Source of the DNA: Agelas oroides
Lineage: Eukaryota > Porifera > Demospongiae > Agelasida > Agelasidae
Direction of reading: 5' to 3'
DNA length: 64,000 nt
NCBI GenBank assembly: GCA_949130485.1
Contig: OX422186.1
Coordinates: forward strand, 1,901,313 to 1,965,312
In this document: positions 24,201-33,500 of the stretch, piece after piece
Position numbering within the stretch: position 1 is the stretch's first letter
How the letters are laid out: every line of letters starts with the position of its first letter
Position numbers and translations under genes: made by a program
The notes under the pieces: model-generated
What the model was told of the DNA's origin: nothing
Databases searched by the model: none
Seen by the model: only the letters and a program-made list of their open reading frames with translations

Positions 24201-27200
24201 TGACAGACGCAAGAGTTATCAAACACAACAGTGTAGAGTATTACCAGATGTGTATGTCACATATGGCAAAAATATGAATACACTTCAGATGTATAACACC
24301 TTGCTAACTGAATTTACAGTATGATGTAGTAAAAGTGATTTAATTAGCAAGAAATGCTGTAACTATAAGCATGACTACATGTTAAATTACCTTGGGGCAG
24401 ATTGTGTAAGGGAGCTGAGGGTCCACTTTGTTGTCGGTTGAAGGATGGAACATCCACAGTGGAGTCCAACGATGTTGTTGGAGCTGTAAGGAGTGAACAC
24501 AAAATTAACACATGTGGCAGTCCCGGGTAGAAATCGAACATTGTTCTGTTGCGTATTTCAATCACGTTGCACGTGTTCGAAGCACTGAAGTGCAGAACTT
24601 CTGTTAGGGGCAGGGCTCATATGCACTGCGTGGACATGTCAGGTATTCATGCATATGGCATCCACGCAGCGTGTATGAGCCCCGCCGTTAACAGAAGTTT
24701 TGCACTACAGCGCTTCAAACATGGTAACGCGATCGAAATACATAACGGAATAACGTTCCATTTCTACCGGGGACTGCCACATATGGAAAGTGTGAGTACA
24801 GTTGGTCCTGAGCTGTGTGATGCTAAAGTGTGTAGTATGGCTTCTAACATTAGTTTGTGCTGTAAATTTGTTCAGTGTTTTTGATCACCTTGGTGCACTT
24901 GAGAAGGCTGTGCGGTTGTCATGGACATAGCTTCCCTCAGAACTTGTGGTTGGCTATTTGACAACTGTGAAAGTCCATGCTTCATCAAGCTGCCTGAGGT
25001 ACAGACACACACCAGAGAAGTAAGCAGAGTGCCTATAGGTATTACATTCAATTGTCTATGCACATACAACAGTCCATTTTTACAACAAAATTATTCATTA
25101 CATTGTTCATGTACTTCTGCAAAATGTGTTACTCTCTATCCACAACTCAATCACAAGTTCGGTAGTATTTACCATCCACTACAGTAAAATGGGTCAATTT
25201 CTGCTTCCGCTAGCTTAGATTCCTAAAAGAATTTTTCCGCTAGATTAGATCTATCTGTATTTAAGCACATTTTCCACAAAAAGCACATGCAATAGCCTCG
25301 CACAGAACTTTAGTATTGTTGCTTGCAGTACTAAATCATCTTGTGAAGTCTGTAGGTACAGAAACTTCAACCAACAGATTGTCTCTCTATCTGCCAATAA
25401 CTTGTTCATACTTGGCTTCATAAAAATTTCTTCAGCTAGATGCTGTAATACAGTAGCTCATTGTATTCTATGTAACCTACATATCTATAACAATACATGC
25501 AGAAGTGAAATAATAATTGTTGCAATATTCACACGTTTGCAGGAGAGTAGACTTCTAATATTAAGAGTTGATCAAAGAGACAATAAAAATGACGAGTAGA
25601 AGTACATCTGGAACCTACCAAAGCTCATCATTGTACCTACCAAAAATATCATATTCTGGCCAGCCACATATTTGGTAACGTGTGTACCTGCCATAAGTCA
25701 AGTACCAGGAAGTACACAACAGAGGGTACAGTGCAGCTTATAGTGGTAGAGTGAAGCTCTTGGTTAGTTCTACCAGAGACACCAGAGCATTGCAGAAATT
25801 TAGAGGACGTGTATTACAAACCTCTGTGCCTGTTTAGTTCAAGTATCACATGCACATTCAGTCACTGTCACTACACTCCATAAGTTTATGTACTTTCATG
25901 GATATTTGGGATGAGCCTCAGTGAGCCCCACTTACATGATTTGTACCACAAAACAGCTATATAGCAAAATAGCAACTAGAAATGGTAGTTGCAATTGCCT
26001 CACACTGAAGCTGCTGTAACTTACCATCTTCCCCTTGAGGAGGAGTTCCAGGATAAACACCTTGTGAGCCGCTGAGACTCCTGATTCGAGGATTAGGCGC
26101 ACATTCATCCTCTAGAATACAAAATAAAGTTATTCACTGGTTAATTTCCAATACCTGAGCAAGCCCGTAGGGAAGGAGAGTTGAGAGGATTCACATGAAC
26201 TCCACTACATTAAGTGAAAATTATTAATTTTATCATATGGTCTCACTAAAGCCATCCAAGGGCAGAGCACCTTACATGTTCACCGAAAAGGATCACTTTG
26301 AATTATTCATAAATTCATCCATGAAAGAGTGTCCACTATGTTTAGCAGCAAGCACTTGTTAAATGAACAGCACTGAAGTGCAGAACCCTCGGCGCAAGCT
26401 AGATGATAAGTGTTCATGCTTGCCATATGTGTTCGGTTCTGTTCTTGCCTGTGCAATCAAGTCTGCTCACATGTTTCAGGAGCTCTCTTACTCATTTCGC
26501 GGACTTTGTCTCTCTCTTTCCTCACTAATAACTCTTCCTCAGACAGTAAGGCTTTTCTATGCTTCATTGCGTTCTCAGGCTCCCCAATGGCAGTACACCG
26601 TGCTTTCCTTTTCTTCGATGCGAAGGCATGGCCACAGTCACAAACTGACCTCTTCACATGCACCACGGTACTACAATGTGGGCATACCTTTCTCAGACGC
26701 ATAGGCCTATTGCACTCCGTTGCATGCACTACGGTATTACACTGTGGGCATACCTCTCGTAAAAGACAGTCACAAGCGTCTAACAGGTCTAAGTTCAACG
26801 GAAAAACCACAATACCGCGTGCTCCAAGTTACATGATCACACATTACCATTACGTACGTGTTACAGAGGTACACGGAAACATTGCACGTGAAGAAAATGG
26901 CTGACTTAGTCGCGGTATACGTAAGTTTATAATGCTTCTGACTTTTGAACTAAGCAATTTTTGTCCTATACGTCACGAATACATGGGCACTCTTTCGTGG
27001 TTAAATGCGGAAACACACGAAAGAGTGCCCACCCCCCTTATATAGCAGGCTTGTAAAGTGCTCTGCCCATGGGTGGTCTTTCGCGACACTACTGTACTAC
27101 TACCGTGTAGTTTGCATACTCAACTTCAAAAAGTTGTACAATTCCTAATACATGGCTACACCATTAAGCTTTTCATGTATGGAATAATGATCAGTGTATT

Positions 27201-27805
27201 ATACAATTACCTGTTGGTGATTGTTGTGGAAGGCACAGTGGCATATTTGGGTCAAATCCTTCGATGATGTTCATCAAAATCGATTCAGCATCAACCTCGT
27301 GAAGCCACCCATTCAAATTCGATAGTTTGTTCTCTGAAATTAAACACTGCCTTAAGGCACATTTAAACAATTCCAAAAGCCCGACACGATGCCCAGCGTC
27401 TTGTGTCTGAAATTTCTGAGGATCAATCTTCAGATCTTCTGCTGCATAACCAATGAAGTCTTCTGCACTCTCATTGAGCTCATTGGCAACGTCCACCAGT
27501 AGCTTCCGGACAGCTAGTCTGGGGATCACACATGTGACTGAGCTCTTTACCTTTGTTGAGAGCTCATGAACTGCTGGGCAATCTGCAATCTCCAAAAGAT
27601 ACAGCATTAGATGCAGTGGATATTTTTTGTGCTCACGTGAGTTACACAAGCATGTGTAGATCTCCCACAGATTGCCTTTACATTGAGCCACTGTTGCAGT
27701 TGGCAGAACTGCTTCACTAAGGAATTCAATTTGTGCCAAATGGACTTTGGATATTTGCTTCTTAAGATCTCTAAGTGGCTTCTGTAAACTTGTTTGACTG
27801 GCCAT
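9219..27805 (-). CDS. NLR-A: tandem DED-like / NACHT (degenerate P-loop) / LRR receptor
   Basis: Eleven coding exons on the minus strand, all GT-AG and phase-compatible: 27211-27805, 26025-26111, 24391-24483, 16222-17767, 15849-15938, 14805-14888, 13773-13856, 13358-13441, 11192-11266, 10524-10619, 9219-9312; 975 residues. Exon 1 (about 1-198) has two DED-like helical domains; the start ATG follows a 5'-UTR splice acceptor. Two linker exons, both phase 1-1, are Pro/Ser-rich. The large exon (259-774) aligns with a NACHT domain up to the FIHPAIQDFLAA helix, then the first LRR. The P-loop position reads CEDEVGGSV (about 323) instead of GxxGxGKST, Walker B reads FLIDGLKESS instead of FDGLDE, and TSRP is TCQP. 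Later exons each carry one LRR of about 28 residues. It is presumably a cytoplasmic immune receptor that binds nucleotide poorly or not at all. The exon at 11192-11266 has an alternative acceptor at 11315. Further linker exons may exist in the 6.6-kb intron. Confidence 0.85.
9755..9893. mobile_element. 139-bp TTAA-flanked MITE (CCCTTT end)
   Basis: TTAA at 9751-9754 is followed by CCCTTTAAGCACTGATGATG, and TTAA at 9894-9897 is preceded by GGCCTACAGTGGG. TTAA plus a CCC...GGG terminus is typical of piggyBac-derived MITEs. A related sequence starts at 56173, sharing the phrase TTATCAGTTGGCACAATC. It lies in the last intron of NLR-A. Confidence 0.65.
10785..11138. mobile_element. 354-bp element with CACCCCAAG ends
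   Basis: CACCCCAAGTGGAAAGAAAA at 10785 is repeated inverted as TTTTCTTTCCACTTGGGGTG ending at 11138. The interior contains a CA microsatellite and a phrase (GACAGGACAAACTGG) similar to one near 57660. It lies in an NLR-A intron. Confidence 0.65.
11451..12832. mobile_element. 1.38-kb element with CACCCCAAGATGC ends
   Basis: The 13-bp terminus CACCCCAAGATGC at 11451 is mirrored by GCATCTTGGGGTG at 12820-12832. The first nine bases are shared with the neighbouring 10785-11138 element, so the two may be one family. Inside is a short tandem repeat (GCTTTAACCAGGTGTGAAG, about three copies near 11587-11650). No transposase frame is visible. The LRR exon at 11192-11266 sits between the two elements. 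Confidence 0.5.
14984..15647. mobile_element. 664-bp TA-flanked MITE carrying a captured exon and an internal hairpin
   Basis: Terminal repeats TACCGTACTC(G/A)CTCTAATTA are inverted at the two ends, with TA at each edge, as in Tc1/mariner/pogo elements. Bases 15127-15250 form an internal inverted repeat in which GGAGCTCAAGAAGATGACT is followed by two inverted copies. Bases 15256-15466 look like a piece of a host coding exon (listed separately). No transposase is present. It lies in the NLR-A intron between the LRR exons 14805-14888 and 15849-15938. Confidence 0.75.
15256..15466 (+). pseudogene. captured host exon fragment inside a MITE
   Basis: The plus strand reads VADDFTAAVRGFHVYRRVWL, then PHLGQRLSVEREHENAEDRF, VIAV, and, after a frameshift near 15398, DRPIVGHLPRELSK followed by a good donor (AAG|GTACTG at 15467). 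The pattern GYHVY...W...G..L...RE..N..DR.AVAV...IVGH(V/L)PRE is one I recall from a small conserved domain in invertebrate proteins, but I cannot name it with certainty. The frameshift and the bounding terminal repeats indicate a dead copy picked up by a transposon. Confidence 0.6.
16100..16123. repeat. interstitial telomere-like repeat (TTAGGG)4
   Basis: Four consecutive TTAGGG units lie in an NLR-A intron. TTAGGG is the usual animal telomere unit; so short an array is most likely incidental or a repair footprint. Confidence 0.8.
19115..19248. mobile_element. 134-bp imperfect palindrome (MITE-like)
   Basis: The left arm GTACCATAGGCTTCTGTGGG and right arm CCTGGAAGCCCATTGTAC are imperfect inverted copies, continuing inward through GTGTATGGG/CCCATACAC and CAGTTTTATG/CATAAAACTG. 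It would fold into a long hairpin. It has no coding capacity. Confidence 0.55.
19373..19850. pseudogene. PIF1/Helitron-type gene debris
   Basis: On the plus strand 19374-19421 reads WMIIVDEMSMVGRG, the Walker B segment of a PIF1 helicase, preceded by an acceptor-like CTTGTGTGCAG. On the minus strand 19419-19700 contains TREREMVAETPEERHS-like text, resembling the Arg/Glu-rich ETPEER repeats I recall from N-termini of PIF1/Helitron-type proteins in invertebrates. Frames are broken and the two pieces are on opposite strands, so this is rearranged transposon debris, not a gene. Confidence 0.45.
20773..21031. mobile_element. 259-bp palindromic MITE, GTGGCAGTCCC family, copy 1
   Basis: It begins GTGGCAGTCCCATGTAGAAA and ends with the inverted GTGTAGAAATCGAAGG-type sequence closing GGGACTGCCAC. 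AATT lies directly outside both ends (20769-20772, 21032-21035), consistent with a 4-bp target duplication. The arms pair over most of the length. Confidence 0.8.
21123..21759. mobile_element. 637-bp TTAA-flanked element (CCCTTTATA...TATATAGGG)
   Basis: TTAA at 21119-21122 precedes CCCTTTATACG, and CCTATATAGGG precedes TTAA at 21760-21763. Subterminal copies of GACGCCTATAGGC-like sequence lie near the left end. The TTAA target and CCC terminus suggest piggyBac mobilisation. No transposase frame is seen. Confidence 0.6.
22580..22835. mobile_element. GTGGCAGTCCC-family MITE, copy 2
   Basis: The terminal GTGGCAGTCCCAGGTAGAAA and closing TTTCTACCCGGGACTGCCAC match copies at 20773, 24514 and 40607. 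No clean 4-bp duplication is visible here, in line with greater divergence. Confidence 0.8.
24514..24780. mobile_element. GTGGCAGTCCC-family MITE, copy 3
   Basis: A 267-bp palindromic copy starts 30 bp upstream (in gene direction) of the NLR-A linker exon 24391-24483, so it adjoins the splice acceptor region. The flanks are ACAT on the left and ATAT on the right, a near-match 4-bp duplication. Confidence 0.8.
26400..26810 (-). pseudogene. Cys-rich N-terminal fragment of a Helitron/PIF1-type protein
   Basis: The minus-strand frame contains two CPxCxTVVH modules (REVCPQCNTVVH and RKVCPHCSTVVH), then KRSVCDCGHAFASKKRKARC, then a Glu/Arg-rich tract ending SKRAPETCEQT. An in-frame TGA at 26457-26459 follows, after which the frame continues LHRQEQNRTHMASM. 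From memory, this combination of zinc-ribbon-like modules and RASETPEQTLHR repeats occurs at the N-terminus of multicopy transposon proteins in sponges. It lies in the first NLR-A intron, with no helicase part attached. Confidence 0.5.
26985..27030. repeat. perfect 15-bp inverted repeat (hairpin)
   Basis: GGGCACTCTTTCGTG at 26985-26999 is exactly mirrored by CACGAAAGAGTGCCC at 27016-27030 around a 16-nt loop. It lies in the first NLR-A intron. It could be a MITE core or an RNA hairpin; nothing decides between these. Confidence 0.75.
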
Positions 27806-28539
27806 ATTCTGTCCAAGGCTCCTGTAAACAATTGCATACAAAAATTTGCAAAAGAGAGTAATGTGACATCAAACAATGAATATCTTTATCCCCGGTCCAC
27901 TCCTACATGTAGTGATAACCTTTGAGAGTCTGTGGTTTCCACAATATGTATTCCCACAAACGTTTGTTTTCAGTATAGCAAATTGATTTCCTACTCTTTC
28001 TAGGCCTACCTTAATCACCGACACTGCAACAGTTTCCTGGCAACACCTGATACAAGTAGAGTAGAGGTACCCAGCAGCAACCCACTTTCTTGAAACTGCA
28101 ATCCAAAAACAAAACAATCATACACAATGAGTGTGACCAGTTTACTTGCAGTCTCATACCCAGAAAGAGATCTTGCTGACTGGGTAAGAGGACAATCCAA
28201 AGTATAAATTACTCCAGGCACTGAATAGAACAGAACTGCTTCAGCCATTTCAGGCACAAATGTATAAGGTACATGCAAAATCATGATTGTCGTAAAGCAA
28301 TGTAAATTACCTGCTTACTGTGTCACAAGGACAAAATTGATTGCTTAACTCCACTATGCACATGTGCACATGGGGTACACTTCAAAGTATTGTACCAGAG
28401 ATGTTCAATAACACAGTGCATTCAGTAGTGGAATGCAGTTTACTCTTGCTCAGACATAACAAAGTGTTTACAGATCTTACAGCACACATAATGACAGATC
28501 TTACAGCCCGGTCATTGTCTACCTGATACATACAGTTAG

Positions 28540-29040
28540 CAGTGGCATAGCCAGGACACAGCCGATGCCGGGGCACAGCATGTGCACCACCCCGTTTGTG
28601 AAAACTTCTGTGTAAAATACAGAAACAATTTGGGGGGTCTGGGGGCATGCTCTGCCAGAAATTTTTGAATTTTTGAGCATCCCAGGTTGGTTCTGAGGCT
28701 ACTTTAGGCCATACTGTCGCCTTGAATCAGGAGCACTTCCGACCTGGCCTTCAGGCGGTATGGATGTGTGCGCGGTGTAAAGTCACTCCACTATACTTAC
28801 GGCAAATTCGTGTACAGTGAGATTTGGGGAACACAGAAGGTGTCGTTATTCTGCGGATACAGATAGCCATACTGCACTGCTCGATTTGACAAGAGATTTA
28901 TGCATTTTTCAGCGCTCGATTTGCAATCGACAAATTTACAGTCGGCTCCGATAATTTGCCGGCGCACCTGCAACGGTGGGGCACAGCCTCTAGTTGCTAG
29001 GGCACATGCCCCAGTGTGCCCCAGCTTGGCTACGCCACTA
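28540..29040. mobile_element. 501-bp hAT-like MITE, CAGTGGC(A/G)TAGCCAGG ends
   Basis: Left end CAGTGGCATAGCCAGG and right end CTTGGCTACGCCACTA are inverted repeats. ACAGTTAG is duplicated exactly on both sides (28532-28539 and 29041-29048). An 8-bp duplication and CAGTG-type terminus fit the hAT superfamily. A second copy is at 44083-44416. Confidence 0.85.
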
Positions 29041-29547
29041 ACAGTTAGCCTCATTCCCAGACTTCCCCCAGTCATGGACACTTCCATTTTAGCAGGGTAC
29101 GATAATGATTGTAATAATAAATATGGGTTCAACGTTTAGATAACATCTATTTGCTAGGCTGTTTGCTAAGGCTTTTAAATTATCGTGCACCGTTTTTGTT
29201 GTAAAGGTCGATCATGTTCAAGACGGAGCCGCTACATGCCGTGTACGAAGGGAGATGCGTTGTTTCCACCAGACCTTTTTGGTAAATTAACTTGTTACCT
29301 GTTCTGTTTGACTGTATGTTTGGAAAAACTATACTCCCACGTGTATTCTAGCAGGATTCTGTAAATTAAATTGCTGCTTATGTCTATTTCAAATAAAGCT
29401 ATGTTTTCTTGGTTAGTATAATCTTCCGCAGGCAAGATAAGTGCACGAAGCTTTTTTACAGAAAATATTTCACGCATGCGCAAACAGTGAGTACCAGGCC
29501 ACTCCTCGGGGAGAGGGGGGATGAGGCTACGTTTGCTATTGTTGGAG

Positions 29548-29553
29548 GGACAG

Positions 29554-29638
<85 letters not shown>

Positions 29639-29676
29639 GGGACAGGGACAGGGACAGAGGGACAGGGACAGGGACA
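29548..29676. repeat. hexanucleotide microsatellite (GGGACA)n
   Basis: About twenty GGGACA units with a few interruptions (GAGGGACAGA variants and one C-to-G-rich unit). Long open frames across it in several frames are artefacts of the repeat. Confidence 0.95.
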
Positions 29677-29793
29677 GTGTCGGCTCTTCCTATTATTGTG
29701 AAGCAGAATTCACCACGTTGACGTTGCAGATATTTATGAACTGTTTCAGATATATGGAATAATGATGGTCAGAATGGTCAAATGTGTGTGTGT

Positions 29794-29819
29794 GGGGGGG
29801 GGGGGGGGGGGGGGGGGGG
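29794..29819. repeat. poly-G tract
   Basis: A run of 26 G follows a short TG repeat. Comparable G runs occur near 48360-48381 and 48759-48780. Lengths may be unreliable. Confidence 0.85.
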
Positions 29820-30534
29820 TACACACGGGAAGGGGCGGGTGGAGGACAGAAAAAAGTAGTTTCTTTTGGAGTGGCCATACTAAGGACGACTTCATTTAAT
29901 AATAATTTAGGCCATTTGAACCACTGTAAATCAAGCGCTATTTTCGCTGATTAAAGATTTCATGCACGGTCATAAACAGTGACAGATAAGTGACAACGCC
30001 ATGTAGCGATACTGATGGTCTCAGAGTCGTCTAGTTGAGGCTTCTTGGCTTCCTTTAACATGAAGCTTCCAGCCCGGGGGGAGGCTTGGCGACGTAACCT
30101 TTTGAACAGCAAAACGACATCTCCGCCCGCGCTCTACAGTAGACAGCGCGTGTACGACTATATTTACATCGCGCGACTGCGCCAGAAAATCAGTGATATG
30201 AATCAGTGGAAATGTATGTACTTGCTTACCGCCAGGAGCCCGCCGCTGTGTGTCGTCCACTCTGCTGACCGGATTACTGCAAGAGTAGGCTTTCAGACTT
30301 GAAGACGATTCCTGACAATTCACTTATTGACAAGGCAATACACTGTAAAGACGAACATCTTTTTTGCATTAGAAACTCGTCGACAAAAACTTCCGGTGTA
30401 GGTGTAGTAATCTATAGTACGCCCTAGCCGGCAGGCCCTAGTTTTCCAAGCCACACCCTTCGCAATTTTTAGACCTCCCGGTAGCTTTGTGTGGATCATA
30501 TAGCTGATACTAACAACGTAAGCATTTGAAGACG

Positions 30535-33500
30535 ATGCCTGTAAGTGTACAGCTGTTGTTTCTGCTCATAGCTAGTTTCTTTTCCAGTATTTGTCAGGGG
30601 CACCCTGAAGTTCACCCACTGAGTTCCCTTCGTCACGAGAGATCAACAGTGAAGTTTGGTAAGTCTCTAGGCGAGATTTTTGGCAGCTAGGAATGGCTGC
30701 TTTTGCTGAAATCGTGCTTGATTTTCGTGGGTCAGGCAGGCTACATAATACAGTGCCTGCATATTGAAAGACGTCCACGCAGACTAATCTTTGTTTATTT
30801 TTCCTTCTACTGGTTGCAGAACACAGCATTCAGTTCTCAGTTTATCCTGATGTACTGAATACATCTGGTGATTGGACGAAAGTGTACTGGAACTATGTGC
30901 CAAATCCATCTACCGGTGATTGGGTTGGTTTGTTTCTCGTTGCAAACAACACTTCCGTGATTGATCCCAAGCATCATGCTCCTACCAAATACCAGGTGAG
31001 CCAATCTGGAAGTTCAGGCATGGTATAATTATGTCAGAGTCTGTGATAGATCTGCTAACATTAGCCTCCTTCCCAGGCCCACCCAGCAGATTCCTAGTCT
31101 TGCAAGCCACACCCAACTAACCACAGTGTGGATCACTTTAAGTTTGGGTCTGCTGGCTTGTGAGACATCTAGCTTTCTATCGCTTAAAGCAGGGGCCTAG
31201 GAATAGAGCTCTATGCTATAGTCATGACAACCAAGTCTTCTAATATTGGGTGGATTTTCATCACTTGTACTTGTTCAGTATTGTTATGTGGCACGCTACC
31301 ACATGGAGTATGGCATTGGATTCCTGCACTTTCGGATGGTCAACATGCGAGGTGTATATCGAGCAGGATTTTTCAGAGGAGGTTTGTGTAGATAACAGCG
31401 ATTGTACTTTGTTTTTTTCTGCTTCTTCTGCTTCTTCCCATTTGTGGTCATACTGTTTCAATACTAGTTTATTCAACGGGAACTTTGTACAGAATATAAT
31501 GCTGATTGCTATAGCTCTTCTTTTCCTAGGATTTGATAACCCTGTCCTAGCAGCTGTATCTAATGCTGTGACGTTTAAGAACCCCAATGAACCCCTGCAT
31601 GGACACCTTGCTCTTACTGGTAACCCAACAGAAATGAGGTAAGGCCCCTGACCCTTGTGTGCATAATCTGGTGTGTTGCCTACACACCAGTGCATTATAG
31701 CTAACACACTTACAACTTGAAAAGTACCTGGCACGTACATGTTGTGATGGGGTTTAAGTAACTACTTTGGCTGGGTGCAGTAGTATAGTATAGCCAGCGA
31801 TTATAGTTTCGGGGGATACTTACCCTAATACTGTCAACATATGGTTTGTAAGATTAACTGTTCTCCTTGGCTGATGATAACTATCTCTACACACCTACAT
31901 TGTAGGATGTGCAAGTACTCTATGCACTATAGCTTCTGCAGTCAGGCTCTCTCCTTAAAAAATGGGAGAAAAAGAAAACCTGGGACACTTATAGACTAGC
32001 TATCTCTCTTCTTGAGAATATTTTATGACTGACAATTTTACACACTATATTCTTTTATTTTTGCAGGTTAGTATGGACTACACGAGATTCAAGCAAACCT
32101 CAAGTCAAGTGGGGTACAGAGAGTGGTGAATACAAATGGACACAACAAGTGAGTGGTGGAAATTATGTTCATAAATACATTCTGATGTACATTAGGGCAC
32201 ATCAGTCCGCATAGTGCAGTGCATGCATTAAACCATGCCCAACACGTAGTTAACCAGAAGTAGCTACTGAGTTGCCCATACAGATTTCAGTTCGCGGGAA
32301 AACTGGTCAATTGATCATCCGATTCCCATTTGGATGCTAATTTTGTAGTCTGAGAATGAGCGCACATGCTTAAAGCATCGGAAAGCGACTTTTCGTGAAG
32401 CGGATAATTTGTACATAGTGCATATGACATCATGAAGGCATGAATAGTATGACGTTTGTGCGAAAAAGAAAATAAAGCTGTTACCATGGTGATGGCTGAC
32501 ATTTATCATAAGTACTTTGAAGCAGAAAGCCAGAAGTATATCATGTGAAAGATCTAACATACTTGGTAGCCATTGTCCCTGTGTTTGTTAATGAGCTTAC
32601 TAATGATTTCCTTACCCTAGGCAAGCAGCTCAACGTACACAGCTAAGGATATGTGTGACTCACCAGCCAAAGACTACGGTTGGATCGACCCTGGCATGAT
32701 TCATCAGGTTACTTTGACAGAGTAAGGCTGCATATACACTTATAGCAACATATCTGAATCAAATGGTGACAAAATTACATGGGCATGTGGTACATTTCCG
32801 GTGTGTAGTTCTCAGACTGTTGTGTACAACAACAGAGGCATTTCCAAAGCTTTCCCGTTATGTGTGTTGGTAAGGAAAGCCAACCAGAAGTATGAGTAAC
32901 AGTGCTAATTTAATGTCCAGTCCAGCAGCGATGGTAGATGATCTTACCAGAGAGGTTCTGCATAATGGAAGCCATTGAGTACAGTTTGGCTTATATGAAG
33001 TAGTGGTGAGTCTGCTATTTAGGGTTGTTTAAGTATTGAGGTGAATGAAAAGACAGTTGGGACTATAGTTGTATAGGAGATGTCCGTTCTAAACAGGGCT
33101 ACACTGTATGTAAGTGGAGTTCAGCAATGAATACATGGGTAGATGGCATGTGAGTAGGCAGCAGCTCAGTATGCAGAGAGTGCTGTATCATGAGACATCT
33201 GAGGATTCATGCCATAATCATAGTTTTGTTAATGAATAAAGTTTGCTGATGCAACTATGTAGTAAGGTGCCACCTCTTTGTTTACAGATTTGTGCAAGAG
33301 TATTTGGGGCGAGCCTGAGTTGAATTGCACTCTCTCTCTCTCTCTCATGTATCATAATAATAAACTACATGTGTATAAACATTGCCATCCAGATGTGGAC
33401 AGTAACATGGGCATATGGAAAAGCAGGAAACGGAAATGAAATGGAAACTGGAAATGGAAATGGGAACAAAAAACGTACCAATCACTGGTGCAATGTTTTC

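Larger units (their letters stand above)
17768..24390. other. 6.6-kb NLR-A intron filled with repeats
   Basis: This intron joins the last linker exon to the NACHT exon of NLR-A. It holds MITEs at 19115-19248, 20773-21031, 21123-21759 and 22580-22835, and PIF1-related debris at 19373-19850. I found no further phase-1 linker exon, but a short one could be missed by eye. From 17880 to 19100 I see nothing identifiable. Confidence 0.6.
27826..30534. other. intergenic region between NLR-A and the phosphatase gene (head to head)
   Basis: NLR-A begins on the minus strand near 27805 and the phosphatase on the plus strand at 30535, so both promoters must lie here or in upstream introns. NLR-A has a 5'-UTR splice acceptor at 27822-27824, so its first exon lies at a higher coordinate; I could not place it. 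The interval contains a hAT-like MITE and two simple repeats. From 30000 to 30534 it is relatively CpG-rich and free of recognised repeats, as expected for a promoter. Confidence 0.55.

Noticed and set aside
26898..26925. Small plus-strand exon starting ATGGCTGACTTAG with a GTAAGT donor
   Set aside because: Good start and donor context, but no matching downstream exon was found and it sits in repeat-rich intron sequence.
29409..29762. 117-codon frame with Gly-Gln/Arg-Asp repeats
   Set aside because: It is produced by the GGGACA microsatellite, which is open in more than one frame; no splice or start context.
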